Source: Stanieria sp964562685 | GTDB taxonomy: Bacteria; Cyanobacteriota; Cyanobacteriia; Cyanobacteriales; Xenococcaceae | Direction of reading: 5' to 3' | NCBI GenBank assembly: GCA_964562685.1 | Contig: CAZLUP010000001.1 | Span: forward strand, 139,708 to 203,707 | Length of the DNA stretch: 64,000 bases | Shown here: positions 34,643-42,670 of the stretch, in pieces | Position numbering within the stretch: the stretch's first letter is position 1 | Layout of the letters: every line of letters starts with the position of its first letter | The notes under the pieces: generated by a model | Database searches by the model: none | What the model was told of the DNA's origin: nothing | The model's input: only the letters and a program-made list of their open reading frames with translations | Program-made: the position numbers and the translations under genes

Positions 34643-35071
34643 TTAAGTGTTGGGAGGTTCATTCCCCAAAACTTGTGTTTTCAAAGCCTCAAACTCAGTA
34701 ACTAACTCCTGACGAGTTGATTCTTTTAAAAGATACCGATACACAAACCAACCGGTATAGCCAAGACCTACTAGTTCAAACAAAGGAGCTAAAAGAGGTA
34801 TATCATTGATCGCATCGAGAATAGCTAAAGTTAATTTAACTGCCACGATCGCACCAAATAATAATCCTAAATTAATCAGAAGTTTTCTGTTATCTGAGAT
34901 AAACTCTCCTAGATAATCATATAACTTTGATAAAAAATCACTCCCGACTTCGATCCATTCTTGCCAGGGTTTATCTGCTGGTGATGGCTTTGCTGGAGCA
35001 ATCATTCCAGGTGTTTCAGTATTAAAACCAGAAGGGTTTTGCACATCTATTTTTTGAGCTTCAGATTCCAT
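34643..35071 (-). CDS. CAAD-domain protein, CURT1-like thylakoid curvature protein
   Basis: 142 residues. A Pro-rich polar N-terminus is followed by an amphipathic helix (WQEWIEVGSDFLSKLYDYLGE), two membrane helices (LLINLGLLFGAIVAVKLTLAIL and the segment with PLFELVGLGYTGWFVYRYLL) and a last amphipathic helix. This is the CAAD/CURT1 layout. The cyanobacterial homologue CurT shapes thylakoid membranes and supports photosystem II assembly; the domain also occurs fused to some aminoacyl-tRNA synthetases, but no synthetase is fused here. Confidence 0.85.
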   Translation of the reverse strand: MESEAQKIDVQNPSGFNTETPGMIAPAKPSPADKPWQEWIEVGSDFLSKLYDYLGEFISDNRKLLINLGLLFGAIVAVKLTLAILDAINDIPLLAPLFELVGLGYTGWFVYRYLLKESTRQELVTEFEALKTQVLGNEPPNT

Positions 35072-35298
35072 TTTTTAGCACTCCTTTGGTTATATGGAAC
35101 ATTTTATTAGTAGTTAGCTAGGGATCTAGACTAATTCACCGACTAACTTTTGCCCATATTATCAAACACTTCTTCTTGCTTAGTTGCATTATCAAAGCAA
35201 GTATTAATAGTCCTTAAAAAAATTATGAATAGTAGTGTACCCAAATCAGACTAAATGCTTAGCTTCAAAACTCGCTGTAACTGCTTAACTGACTTGAG

Positions 35299-36168
35299 TT
35301 AAACGGTTACAACTGGCTCTTGCTGCTGAAGAGAAGTAACATTTTGTTGCGAACGACGGCAATAAATTTCACAAGAGTTATTTGGACTTTCAATCAACTT
35401 AACTTTATCTAATTGGGACCCTAATGTTTGAATGGGTTGTTGTAGCAACTGGGCGATATAAACAGCGATATTCTCTGCCGTTGGTACTACTTCGGCAAAG
35501 TAAGGAATATCTTTATTGAGAAAAGTATGGTCAAAAGGTTCAACTACATAATCATCAATAATTTTTTGTAATGCCCCCAAATCAATTAGCATACCAGTAC
35601 GTGGATCGATTTCTCCAGTGACGGTAACTTCTAAATGATAATTGTGTCCATGACCGTTAGGACGAGCGCATTTACCGTAGATTTCGGTATTTTCTTCAAA
35701 ACTGAGGTTAGGTAAAGCTAAGCGATGAGCAGCACTAAAATGAGTTTTAACAGTTAAAGACGCTTCCATATCGTTTCCTTGATAATCCGCCCAAAGTTCG
35801 GGATGTTCAAATAGTTGAATATTTACTAAAGGTAAATAAGGTGCTAGTTTTTGCCAAATTACTCGGGCAATATTTTCGGTTGTCGGTAGGGTTTGTTGAA
35901 ATTCTGACCAAGTCTCATTTAAATAAGCGTAGTCTAGCTGACTAGTAACTTCTTGTTTAATAACTTGTTTGACATGAGATAGATTTTGTACCATCCCGTA
36001 GTGGTCTAATTCTCCGATTAGTGACACATACAGAACATAATTGTGTCCATGCCCCGGAAAACGACTACAAGCTCCAAACAAACGTTGATTTTCTTCTGGA
36101 TTTAGTTCTGGTAACCAATAACGATGACTAGCAGAAAACTTAGCCCGACGGTTAATGATACAAATCAT
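35299..36168 (-). CDS. Tandem 6-carboxy/6-pyruvoyl-tetrahydropterin synthase
   Basis: 289 residues made of two QueD/PTPS domains. The first (about 1-120) has FSASHRYWLP, FGACSRFPGHGHNYVL and PTTENIARVI; the second (about 135-275) has FSAAHRLALP, YGKCARPNGHGHNYHL, EPFDHTFLN and PTAENIAVYI. Both keep the zinc histidines and the catalytic Cys. The enzyme converts dihydroneopterin triphosphate to 6-carboxytetrahydropterin (queuosine route) or 6-pyruvoyl-tetrahydropterin. The second copy keeps the canonical DHxxLN; in the first it is LDYAYLN, so the halves may have split roles. Confidence 0.88.
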   Translation of the reverse strand: MICIINRRAKFSASHRYWLPELNPEENQRLFGACSRFPGHGHNYVLYVSLIGELDHYGMVQNLSHVKQVIKQEVTSQLDYAYLNETWSEFQQTLPTTENIARVIWQKLAPYLPLVNIQLFEHPELWADYQGNDMEASLTVKTHFSAAHRLALPNLSFEENTEIYGKCARPNGHGHNYHLEVTVTGEIDPRTGMLIDLGALQKIIDDYVVEPFDHTFLNKDIPYFAEVVPTAENIAVYIAQLLQQPIQTLGSQLDKVKLIESPNNSCEIYCRRSQQNVTSLQQQEPVVTV

Positions 36169-36455
36169 TTTTTTTTCTCTTAAACCCTTTTCATGTAAAC
36201 ATTTTATTCATTTTAGTTTTACTTGTTTCTCGCTAGTTGCTCAATTGTCCTCTTGGACAACGGTTTTATAGGCTTTTTAAGCGGTTATTACGAGACTACA
36301 GGTTTCAAGTTAAATAAATGACTTGTATTATCCTACCAAATAATCTTAAAGCTATATCTGACAAAGTTCTCATAAGATTAAGTGAGTAAGAAATTAGTAA
36401 TATATCTTTGTGGGAATAGTAAAGTGATGAGTCAAGTACAGGCTACACTAACAAA

Positions 36456-36527
36456 AGCCCTTGACGAGGATTGAACTCGTGACCTCACCCTTACCAAGGG
36501 TGTGCTCTACCACTGAGCTACAAGGGC
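36456..36527 (-). tRNA. tRNA-Thr (GGT)
   Basis: A complete 72-base cloverleaf on the minus strand: acceptor GCCCTTG/CAAGGGC with discriminator T, D-loop AGCTCAGTGGTAGAGC, anticodon loop TTGGTAA (anticodon GGT), and T-arm GTTCAATCC. CCA is not encoded. Confidence 0.95.
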
Positions 36528-36558
36528 AATTTTATTAACTTGTCCAAATTAATTGTGG

Positions 36559-36640
36559 TGGGCCGAGCTGGATTTGAACCAGCGTAGGCGTAGCCAGCGG
36601 ATTTACAGTCCGCCCCCATTAACCACTCGGGCATCGACCC
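36559..36640 (-). tRNA. tRNA-Tyr (GTA)
   Basis: An 82-base class II tRNA on the minus strand: acceptor GGGTCGA/TCGGCCC (one G-T pair), anticodon loop with GTA (in ACTGTAAAT), a long variable arm (GGCTACGCC region) and T-arm GGTTCAAATCC. CCA not encoded. It lies 31 bases from tRNA-Thr and the two may be co-transcribed. Confidence 0.95.
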
Positions 36641-36717
36641 TTTTTGCGTCACGGTTATCTATAGTAGCATACCTTTTTTGATTTTTTTCATTTTTAGAAA
36701 AAATTTTTGGGGTTAAT

Positions 36718-36858
36718 TTAGTTAATCGCGTAAGCAGAACTAATTGCCCAGACAATTAACACAAGAATGCTACCAAAAATCAAAGCTGCGGAGACGGCAA
36801 CAACAACTGGTTTGTCTGCTCCGTCAAATTTCATAATTCCACGATTTAGGTCTGACAT
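36718..36858 (-). CDS. 46-residue single-span membrane protein
   Basis: A small frame starting MSDLNRGIMKFDGADKP and then one hydrophobic helix (VVVAVSAALIFGSILVLIVW) and a short tail ending SAYAIN. AGGAG stands nine bases before the ATG. The size, single helix and strong ribosome binding site resemble small thylakoid subunits, but it matches none of PsbH, PsbJ, PsbK, PsbT, PsbX, PetN or PsaM that I can recall. It precedes the tRNA-Tyr and tRNA-Thr genes on the same strand. Function unknown. Confidence 0.7.
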   Translation of the reverse strand: MSDLNRGIMKFDGADKPVVVAVSAALIFGSILVLIVWAISSAYAIN

Positions 36859-37062
36859 AATGTATTGCTCCTGATTGCTTGTAAGCCACGAAACAATAGG
36901 CTAGTTTGCTCGGAATTGAATTAGAGAACACTTCTTTGGAGAAAAGTTCTAAAGTTTGAGATCTCCGTAATGACGTTATCATAACTGACCTTTATATTAT
37001 AGAGTGGAGTCCCGATCAGGATGTCGATTTGTAAATATTAATTTGGGTTGTTGTAGTTATTA

Positions 37063-38004
37063 ATGAAGCTCTTCTTGATTATCCTTGCTAGTGTGACAGG
37101 AATTGTCATTCTTGTCGAAGGTGGTTTGCGATTGTTATGGGGATTAGGAAATCCGCCTTTATATATTCCTGACAAAGAAATTGGCTATTTACTCAAACCG
37201 AATCAGCGGTTACGTCGGATGGGTAATCGCATTGTAATTAATCAATATTCTATGCGTAATGAAGCGATCGCGCCTAACAAACCTGCTACTACTTTGAGGA
37301 TAATGTTACTGGGTGATTCGATTGTTAATGGAGGTTGGTGGACAGATCAAGAGGAAACTCTCTCTACTCTACTAACAAGGCAAATCGAGCCTAATTTAGC
37401 CCAAAATCAAACAGTAGAAGTCTTAAATATTTCGGCTAATTCTTGGAGTCCTCGCAACCAATTAGCTTATTTGCGTCGTTTTGGCTTATTTGAAGCCGAT
37501 CTTTTGATTTTAGTAATTAATACAGATGATTTGTTTGGGACTGCACCAACGGCTTTACCTGTTGGGAGAGAGAAAAATTATCCAGACAGCAAACCGCCTT
37601 TAGCTTTAATTGAATTATTTAATCAAAAGTTTGGTCAAAATCAAACGATTCCTGAATTAGAAAAGATTAAACAAGAAACAGGCGATCGCGTTGGTAAAAT
37701 TTTAACAGCAATTGAAGAAATTAAAACCCTTGCTGCTGAACAAAATACTCAGTTTATGTTAGCAATGACTCCTTTATTGAGAGAGACAGAGGTAAAAGGG
37801 CAGCGAGATTATGAAAAAAAAGCGAGAAACAGGCTTCAAGATTTTGCAACCACCGAAAACTTTGTTTATCTTGATTTTTTGCCTATTTTTCAAGATTTTC
37901 CTCAACCAGAATTTTTATACAGGGATCATATTCATTTAAGTCCGCAAGGCAATGCTTTAGTTACTGAGAAATTAAGCAAGTTTGTCCAAGAAAAACTTTT
38001 ATAA
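37063..38004 (+). CDS. SGNH/GDSL-type hydrolase
   Basis: 313 residues. An N-terminal hydrophobic helix (KLFLIILASVTGIVILVEGG) anchors or exports it. The SGNH blocks are visible: LLGDSIVNGG (nucleophile Ser), an Asn region NISANSWSP, and YRDHIHLSPQG with the catalytic Asp-His. Such enzymes deacylate or acylate lipids and envelope polysaccharides; the substrate is unknown. It converges on a small gene at 38041. Confidence 0.85.
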   Translation: MKLFLIILASVTGIVILVEGGLRLLWGLGNPPLYIPDKEIGYLLKPNQRLRRMGNRIVINQYSMRNEAIAPNKPATTLRIMLLGDSIVNGGWWTDQEETLSTLLTRQIEPNLAQNQTVEVLNISANSWSPRNQLAYLRRFGLFEADLLILVINTDDLFGTAPTALPVGREKNYPDSKPPLALIELFNQKFGQNQTIPELEKIKQETGDRVGKILTAIEEIKTLAAEQNTQFMLAMTPLLRETEVKGQRDYEKKARNRLQDFATTENFVYLDFLPIFQDFPQPEFLYRDHIHLSPQGNALVTEKLSKFVQEKLL

Positions 38005-38040
38005 TAATTCTTACACTTAGAAGATGTATTTCATACAGAA

Positions 38041-38331
38041 TCAAGTTCTTTTACGATGTTTACTTTTATTACTTGATTTATTTCCTTTAGGTTGAGTTTG
38101 ATGTGAACCAAAATATTTTTCACTGCGATAGCGTAACCAAACTCTTAAAACTTGAGGAATTTTTTCTTTTTGTGCTTTAGTTAAAGTGTTATATAGTGCT
38201 AAGGCTTTTTCTCTTTCGTGACGACAAGCGCGATTATTGTGAGCATCCCAATAACTTCGAGCGACTCTAATCCGACGACAAACTTCTTTAATTAGTGCTT
38301 CTTCTGTTTGATTATTTTCTGGTTTATTCAT
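38041..38331 (-). CDS. Small basic protein of unknown function
   Basis: 96 residues; not recognised. A helical core (ALIKEVCRRIRVARSYWDAH, EREKALALYNTLTKAQ, PQVLRVWLRYRSEKYFGS) is followed by a Lys/Ser/Arg-rich tail, suggesting nucleic-acid contact. The regular helical pattern and codon use fit a real cyanobacterial gene. Its ATG lies only 13 bases from the ATG of the divergent gene at 38345, so each promoter must lie inside the other gene. Confidence 0.65.
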   Translation of the reverse strand: MNKPENNQTEEALIKEVCRRIRVARSYWDAHNNRACRHEREKALALYNTLTKAQKEKIPQVLRVWLRYRSEKYFGSHQTQPKGNKSSNKSKHRKRT

Positions 38332-38344
38332 TTGATTAAAATTG

Positions 38345-38803
38345 ATGGTTCACAATTGGTTGATAATAGATGGAGTAGTTAAATCAGGACATCAAGTAGC
38401 TTCTGGGTTAGCTACTGATAGTCCTTATCCTCGGGGAACAATTGCAATGCAATTACTTTTTTTTCAAGAGCGAGGATTGGATTTAAGCTCATGTTTTTTA
38501 GGTACTTTAAATATTTCAATTGCACCTGCTACTTTTATTTTGAAACATCCAGAATATACTTTTGAGCAAGTTCAATGGCATCCTGATTATCCTGCGGAAG
38601 ATTTTTCTTTTTGTGCTTGCCAAATTATTTTTCAAACAAAAAATTATCATGGTTGGATTTATTATCCTCATCCTGAAACTAAAATTGGGCATTTTCAAGA
38701 TAAGTCGACGTTAGAAGTTATTGCGCCATTTATTCCTTCTTTAAAGTATAGCGATCGCGTTAAATTTTTAATTAATCCCGAAGCAGTAATCATTGTTGAT
38801 TAA
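38345..38803 (+). CDS. Conserved-looking protein with a possible DUF120/riboflavin-kinase-like fold
   Basis: 152 residues. The order of motifs, IIDGVVKSGHQVASG near the start, YPRGTIAMQLLFF, LGTLNISI near residue 57, and a final TLEVIAPFIPSLKYSDRVKFLI, recalls archaeal CTP-dependent riboflavin kinase (GxVxxGxGxA, PGTLNV, EIIAP...L..GD.V). Cyanobacteria use bifunctional RibF for FMN synthesis, so another role is likely if the fold holds. The match is by eye and uncertain. ATG 38345 is preferred to TTG 38342. Confidence 0.55.
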   Translation: MVHNWLIIDGVVKSGHQVASGLATDSPYPRGTIAMQLLFFQERGLDLSSCFLGTLNISIAPATFILKHPEYTFEQVQWHPDYPAEDFSFCACQIIFQTKNYHGWIYYPHPETKIGHFQDKSTLEVIAPFIPSLKYSDRVKFLINPEAVIIVD

Positions 38804-38872
38804 TTGTTTTTTGTTAATTAACTCGATTAAATTATAGGCAAACTACTTTTTTTTTTATTTGCTCACACAAAA

Positions 38873-39127
38873 ATGAATCTTATTACTGTAATTGGTCTAC
38901 TTGCAGGTGGTTTAACAACGATCGCTTTTCTTCCTCAAGTTGTCAAAACTTGGAAAAGCAAATCAGCTAAAGATATTTCTTTGGGAATGTTTTTAACTTT
39001 TTGTACTGGAGTATTTTTATGGATAATTTATGGTTTTTGTGTCGGTGATCTTCCCGTGGTAGTTGCTAACATTATGACTTTTGTTTTTGCTTCGACAATT
39101 TTGTATTTTAAATTTAAGTATGGTTAA
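38873..39127 (+). CDS. SemiSWEET-type sugar transporter (PQ-loop protein)
   Basis: 84 residues with three membrane helices: ITVIGLLAGGLTTIAFLPQV, with the PQ motif and KTWKSKSAKDIS next to it; MFLTFCTGVFLWIIYGF; and VVVANIMTFVFASTILYF. SemiSWEETs dimerise to form a six-helix facilitator for sucrose or glucose. Length and motifs are complete. It stands alone between the DUF120-like gene and sbcD. Confidence 0.9.
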   Translation: MNLITVIGLLAGGLTTIAFLPQVVKTWKSKSAKDISLGMFLTFCTGVFLWIIYGFCVGDLPVVVANIMTFVFASTILYFKFKYG

Positions 39128-39324
39128 AAAATTTGTCCACAGATTAACACAGATGAACTCAGATGGAGTTATTGATTGGTAGTGTTTTTTTTCTGAAGCT
39201 GTCAGCAATTAGGGTGATAGTAATAAGTTTTAAAATAATTTGATTTGCTCTTTTGATTGTAGTTTTTTGTTTGAGAATTTATAGTATCAGCAATATTTTA
39301 TCCACAACATCTAAGAGAATTATT

Positions 39325-40557
39325 ATGATCAAAGTTCTTCATTTGGCAGATATTCATCTGGGAAGTGGTTTTTCTCACGGGAGAATTAATCCTGAAACTG
39401 GAATTAATACTCGTTTAGAAGATTTTGTTAAAACTTTAAGTCTCTGTATTGACAGAGCGATCGCAGAACCTGTAGATGTAGTGTTATTTGCTGGAGATGC
39501 TTTTCCTGATGCGACACCTGCACCTTTTATCCATGAAGCTTTTGCTAGTCAGTTTCGTCGTTTAGCTGATGCCAATATTCCCACCATTCTTTTAGTAGGC
39601 AATCACGATCAACATTCTCAAGGCAACGGAGGAGCGAGTTTATGTATTTATCGTACCTTAGTAGTGCCTGGATTTATTGTAGGCGATCGCATTACTACTC
39701 ATTGCATCGATACTGCTAATGGTAGTCTGCAAGTGATTACTTTACCTTGGTTGAATCGTTCGACGCTGCTGACTCGTCCAGAAACCGAAGGGTTATCTCT
39801 AGAAGAAGTCAATCAATTATTAATCGAAAAGTTACAACCAGTTTTAGAAGCGGAAATTCGTCGTCTCGATCCCAATTTGCCTACGATTCTGTTAGGTCAT
39901 TTAATGGCAGATCGTGCTAATTTGGGTGCAGAAAGATTACTAGCCGTCGGAAAAGGTTTTACTATTCCTCTATCGTTGTTAATTCGTCCTGAATTTGATT
40001 ATGTCGCTTTAGGTCACGTTCACAAACATCAAAATCTCAACAAAACTAACGATCCTCCGATCATTTATCCTGGCAGTATTGAGAGAGTTGATTTTAGCGA
40101 AGAAAAAGAAGATAAAGGCTATGTTTTATTAGAAATAACAAAAGGAAAAGTCAAGTGGGAATTTTGTCCTTTACCCGTTCGTCCTTTTTGTACTATCAAT
40201 TTAGATGTTTCTAGTGCAAATAATCCTCAAGAGGTCATTTTAAATGCGATCGCAAAAGAACCAATCGAAGATGCTGTAGTCAGACTAATTTATCAAATCC
40301 GCTCTGAACAATTAGAATTAATTAATACAAATGTTCTTTATCAAGCTCTTCAACCTGCCCATAGTTACACAATTCGTCCTGAATTAGTTAGTCAGTTAGC
40401 TCGTCCACGTCTGCCAGAATTAGGAGTAGAAAATACCCTCGATCCGATCTTTGCACTAAAAACCTATTTAAATAACCGAGAAGATCTACAAGAGCTTAAA
40501 ACAGATTTAATTACTGCTGCTCAAGGTTTGCTAGCTAAAGACACAGTAGAAAATTAG
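39325..40557 (+). CDS. sbcD: DNA repair exonuclease of the SbcD/Mre11 type
   Basis: 410 residues. Metallophosphoesterase motifs: HLADIHLGSG, FAGDAFPD, LLVGNHDQH and, further on, LLGHLM and ALGHVHKHQ. SbcD with SbcC cleaves DNA hairpins and double-strand breaks. No sbcC is nearby. ATG 39325 with AAGAGA upstream gives the conserved MIKVLHLADIHLG; the longer frame from 39253 adds an unlikely extension. Confidence 0.88.
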   Translation: MIKVLHLADIHLGSGFSHGRINPETGINTRLEDFVKTLSLCIDRAIAEPVDVVLFAGDAFPDATPAPFIHEAFASQFRRLADANIPTILLVGNHDQHSQGNGGASLCIYRTLVVPGFIVGDRITTHCIDTANGSLQVITLPWLNRSTLLTRPETEGLSLEEVNQLLIEKLQPVLEAEIRRLDPNLPTILLGHLMADRANLGAERLLAVGKGFTIPLSLLIRPEFDYVALGHVHKHQNLNKTNDPPIIYPGSIERVDFSEEKEDKGYVLLEITKGKVKWEFCPLPVRPFCTINLDVSSANNPQEVILNAIAKEPIEDAVVRLIYQIRSEQLELINTNVLYQALQPAHSYTIRPELVSQLARPRLPELGVENTLDPIFALKTYLNNREDLQELKTDLITAAQGLLAKDTVEN

Positions 40558-40574
40558 GCATTGCAAAAAAGACT

Positions 40575-40604
40575 AAGTAACTGATAACCGATAACTGATA
40601 ACTG
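40575..40604. repeat. Heptanucleotide repeat (GATAACT type)
   Basis: Four degenerate copies: GTAACTG, ATAACCG, ATAACTG, ATAACTG. It lies in the spacer before psbK. Confidence 0.6.
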
Positions 40605-40686
40605 AGAAGAGGATGGTTTTTGCATATCCAAATCATGATAACATTGCTACTATCTTTAAGAAAATTTTTGGAAGGTAGATAGATAT

Positions 40687-40824
40687 ATGGAAGCAGCAAT
40701 GCTATTAGCAAAACTACCAGAAGCCTACGCTATTTTTAACCCTTTAGTGGATGTTCTGCCCTTAATTCCCTTGTTTTTCCTCTTACTGGCTTTTGTTTGG
40801 CAAGCAGCAGTGGGATTTCGATAA
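40687..40824 (+). CDS. psbK: Photosystem II protein PsbK
   Basis: 45 residues: a leader (MEAAMLLAKLPEAYAIFNP) followed by LVDVLPLIPLFFLLLAFVWQ and AAVGFR, the highly conserved PsbK sequence; the mature protein starts after the leader at about Lys9. PsbK is a single-span subunit of the photosystem II core next to CP43. GGAAGG precedes the ATG by about 12 bases. It marks the host as an oxygenic phototroph. Confidence 0.97.
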   Translation: MEAAMLLAKLPEAYAIFNPLVDVLPLIPLFFLLLAFVWQAAVGFR

Positions 40825-40952
40825 GTTTTCTCGCTGTAAAATTACAATAACATCTAAAAATTTTTTTGTTGGTATCCTCAATGGATGCCTTTTTTATTGC
40901 TCGATATTTTCAGCAACCTACTTGGTGATGAGTCTAAAATAAAAAAAACATT

Positions 40953-40966
40953 TCAAATAAATTTGA
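40953..40966. promoter_or_regulatory. ArsR-type operator at arsR
   Basis: TCAAATAAATTTGA, a perfect TCAA-N6-TTGA dyad whose last base is the A of the arsR ATG. TAAAAT at 40935-40940 could be the promoter -10 box, which would put the site just after the transcription start. Three more dyads of the same spacing lie at 41401, 45485 and 45503. Confidence 0.65.
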
Positions 40967-41283
40967 TGCAAGTTAGTACTTCGGATTTAACCCAAATTTG
41001 GGCTGGTTTTCACGCGCTCTCAGAACCCTTAAGGTTACAAATTATCGAACTGTTGCACTCTCAGGAGTTATGTGTTTGTGAACTGTGTCATAAACTAGAG
41101 GTAAATCAATCAAAGCTTTCTTTTCATTTAAAAACTCTCAAGGAAGCCAATCTCGTTCGCGCTCGACAAGAAGGACGTTGGATTTACTATAGTCTCAATT
41201 TAGCTCAGTTTATTATTCTCGAACAGTATTTAGCTGAGTTTCGGCGTTTTGGAGATATCTTACCAGCTAGAGGTTGTGATTAG
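40966..41283 (+). CDS. arsR: ArsR-family arsenic-responsive repressor
   Basis: 105 residues of winged-helix ArsR/SmtB type. LSEPLRLQIIELLHSQ leads to ELCVCELCHKL, whose cysteines (Cys-x-Cys-x2-Cys) form the As(III)/Sb(III) site in helix three, and NQSKLSFHLKTLKEANLV is the recognition helix. Binding of arsenite releases it from DNA. It heads the arsenic island and likely represses itself and the pst/acr3 units through the TCAA-N6-TTGA sites. ATG 40966 is preferred; a start at 40885 would add an unconserved 27 residues and put the operator inside the gene. Confidence 0.93.
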   Translation: MQVSTSDLTQIWAGFHALSEPLRLQIIELLHSQELCVCELCHKLEVNQSKLSFHLKTLKEANLVRARQEGRWIYYSLNLAQFIILEQYLAEFRRFGDILPARGCD

Positions 41284-41400
41284 AGAATGAAAACTATAAA
41301 AGCAACTTTTATTGTTAAGTAACAAATACAGAAAATAGAGATTCGCCCAATTCTTATTGAAACTTGGTTTGTAAGAAATTAAAAAAAAATATTTTATCCA

Positions 41401-41414
41401 TCAACTTTTTTTGA
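41401..41414. promoter_or_regulatory. ArsR-type operator before pstS
   Basis: TCAACTTTTTTTGA, TCAA-N6-TTGA, directly followed by TATATT (41415-41420), a likely -10 box. Repressor here would block the promoter of the pst operon. Confidence 0.6.
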
Positions 41415-41490
41415 TATATTATCTTTGTAATTGAGTATTAGTACTTTTATATTTGAGCGATTAAAGGGACTTAATAGCTATGCAAATCCC

Positions 41491-41523
41491 AAGTTAAGTC
41501 TCACAAGTTAAGAAGAGTTAAAG
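41491..41523 (-). promoter_or_regulatory. Possible Pho-box-like repeats before pstS
   Basis: On the minus strand CTTTAACT, CTTAACTT and CTTAACTT occur in tandem with spacers of three or four to six bases. Cyanobacterial Pho boxes are tandem PyTTAAPyPy(T/A) repeats bound by SphR. The orientation and closeness to the start codon are unusual, so this is only suggestive. Confidence 0.3.
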
Positions 41524-41539
41524 AGGAATTTAAAAATCT

Positions 41540-42583
41540 ATGATGAAGCAGAAATATCAGCTTCCTTTAAGCTCAACCCTAGCTATTTTGCTCGCTAGTG
41601 TAGCGGTTGGTAGCGTAGGCAATCAAACTTTTGCTTCCAATGCTAACAAGCAACAGGGTGGTAGTTTGATTACAATTGACGGTTCGAGTACCGTATTTCC
41701 CATTACCGAAGCCATGGCAGAAGAATTTCAAATAGCCAATCCTGGAATTAGAATCACTGTGGGAATCTCTGGTACTGGAGGCGGGTTTAAAAAGTTCTGT
41801 GCGGGAGAAACCGATATTTCTAATGCTTCCCGTCCAATTAAAGAAGAAGAAATAGCACTGTGCGAACAAGCAGGGATCGAATATATCGAACTACCCGTTT
41901 CTTATGACGGATTGTCAGTAGTAGTTAACCCACAAAATGATTGGGTAGACTGCTTGACCACCGAAGAACTCAAAAAAATCTGGGAACCTGCTGCTCAAGG
42001 CAAAATTACTAATTGGAATCAAGTCAGAGCAGATTTTCCCGACCAACCACTGAGTCTTTATGGACCTGGAACCGATTCGGGTACATTTGACTACTTTACT
42101 GGCGCAATCACTGGTGAAGAATCAGCTAGTCGCGGTGACTATACTGCTAGCGAAGATGACAACGTCATTGTACAAGGTGTAGCTAACGATCAGGGTGCTT
42201 TAGGTTATTTCGGTTTAGCTTATTACGAAGAAAACCAAAACAGTCTCAAACTCGTCAGTATTGATGACGGAGACCCTAGTAATGGAGAAGGATGTATTGC
42301 TCCTAGTGCAGAAACGGTCAATGACGGTACTTATCAACCACTGGCTCGTCCTGAATTCATTTATGTCAAAAAAGAAGCTCTGGCTCGCCCAGAAGTACAG
42401 AGTTTTGTTGACTTCTATCTAGACCCTGCCAACAGCGAACTGGTAAGTGAAGTGGGTTATATTCCTATGAGTGAAGCAGTTTATCAAGGAGCGCAAAATC
42501 GTTTAGCCAATCAAACTACAGGTACAGTTTTTGAAGGTGGCTCAACAGTAGGAGTTAATCTGGCAGAGAAATACGCTCAATAA
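41540..42583 (+). CDS. pstS: Phosphate ABC transporter substrate-binding protein (first copy)
   Basis: 347 residues with a signal peptide (MMKQKYQLPLSSTLAILLAS, cleavage near FASNA). Phosphate-binding motifs: DGSSTVFPITEAM, GISGTGGGFKKF, DISNASRPI and GTDSGTFDYF. The periplasmic protein binds phosphate and hands it to PstCA. It starts the pst genes 256 bases after arsR, behind an ArsR-type operator. PstS proteins of this type reject arsenate strongly in other bacteria; whether this one does is not visible. A second, clearly related pstS lies at 45561. Confidence 0.93.
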   Translation: MMKQKYQLPLSSTLAILLASVAVGSVGNQTFASNANKQQGGSLITIDGSSTVFPITEAMAEEFQIANPGIRITVGISGTGGGFKKFCAGETDISNASRPIKEEEIALCEQAGIEYIELPVSYDGLSVVVNPQNDWVDCLTTEELKKIWEPAAQGKITNWNQVRADFPDQPLSLYGPGTDSGTFDYFTGAITGEESASRGDYTASEDDNVIVQGVANDQGALGYFGLAYYEENQNSLKLVSIDDGDPSNGEGCIAPSAETVNDGTYQPLARPEFIYVKKEALARPEVQSFVDFYLDPANSELVSEVGYIPMSEAVYQGAQNRLANQTTGTVFEGGSTVGVNLAEKYAQ

Positions 42584-42670
42584 GCCATTATTTTAGCTAA
42601 AAGCTAACCCAGTCCTATTCTAGATAACAGGATTTGGGTTAGTCAAAATTTTTTTAGGTTACTAAAATTT

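Noticed and set aside
40885..40965. Longer arsR start at 40885
   Set aside because: The added residues are unlike ArsR proteins and the operator would fall inside the gene, although this is not excluded.
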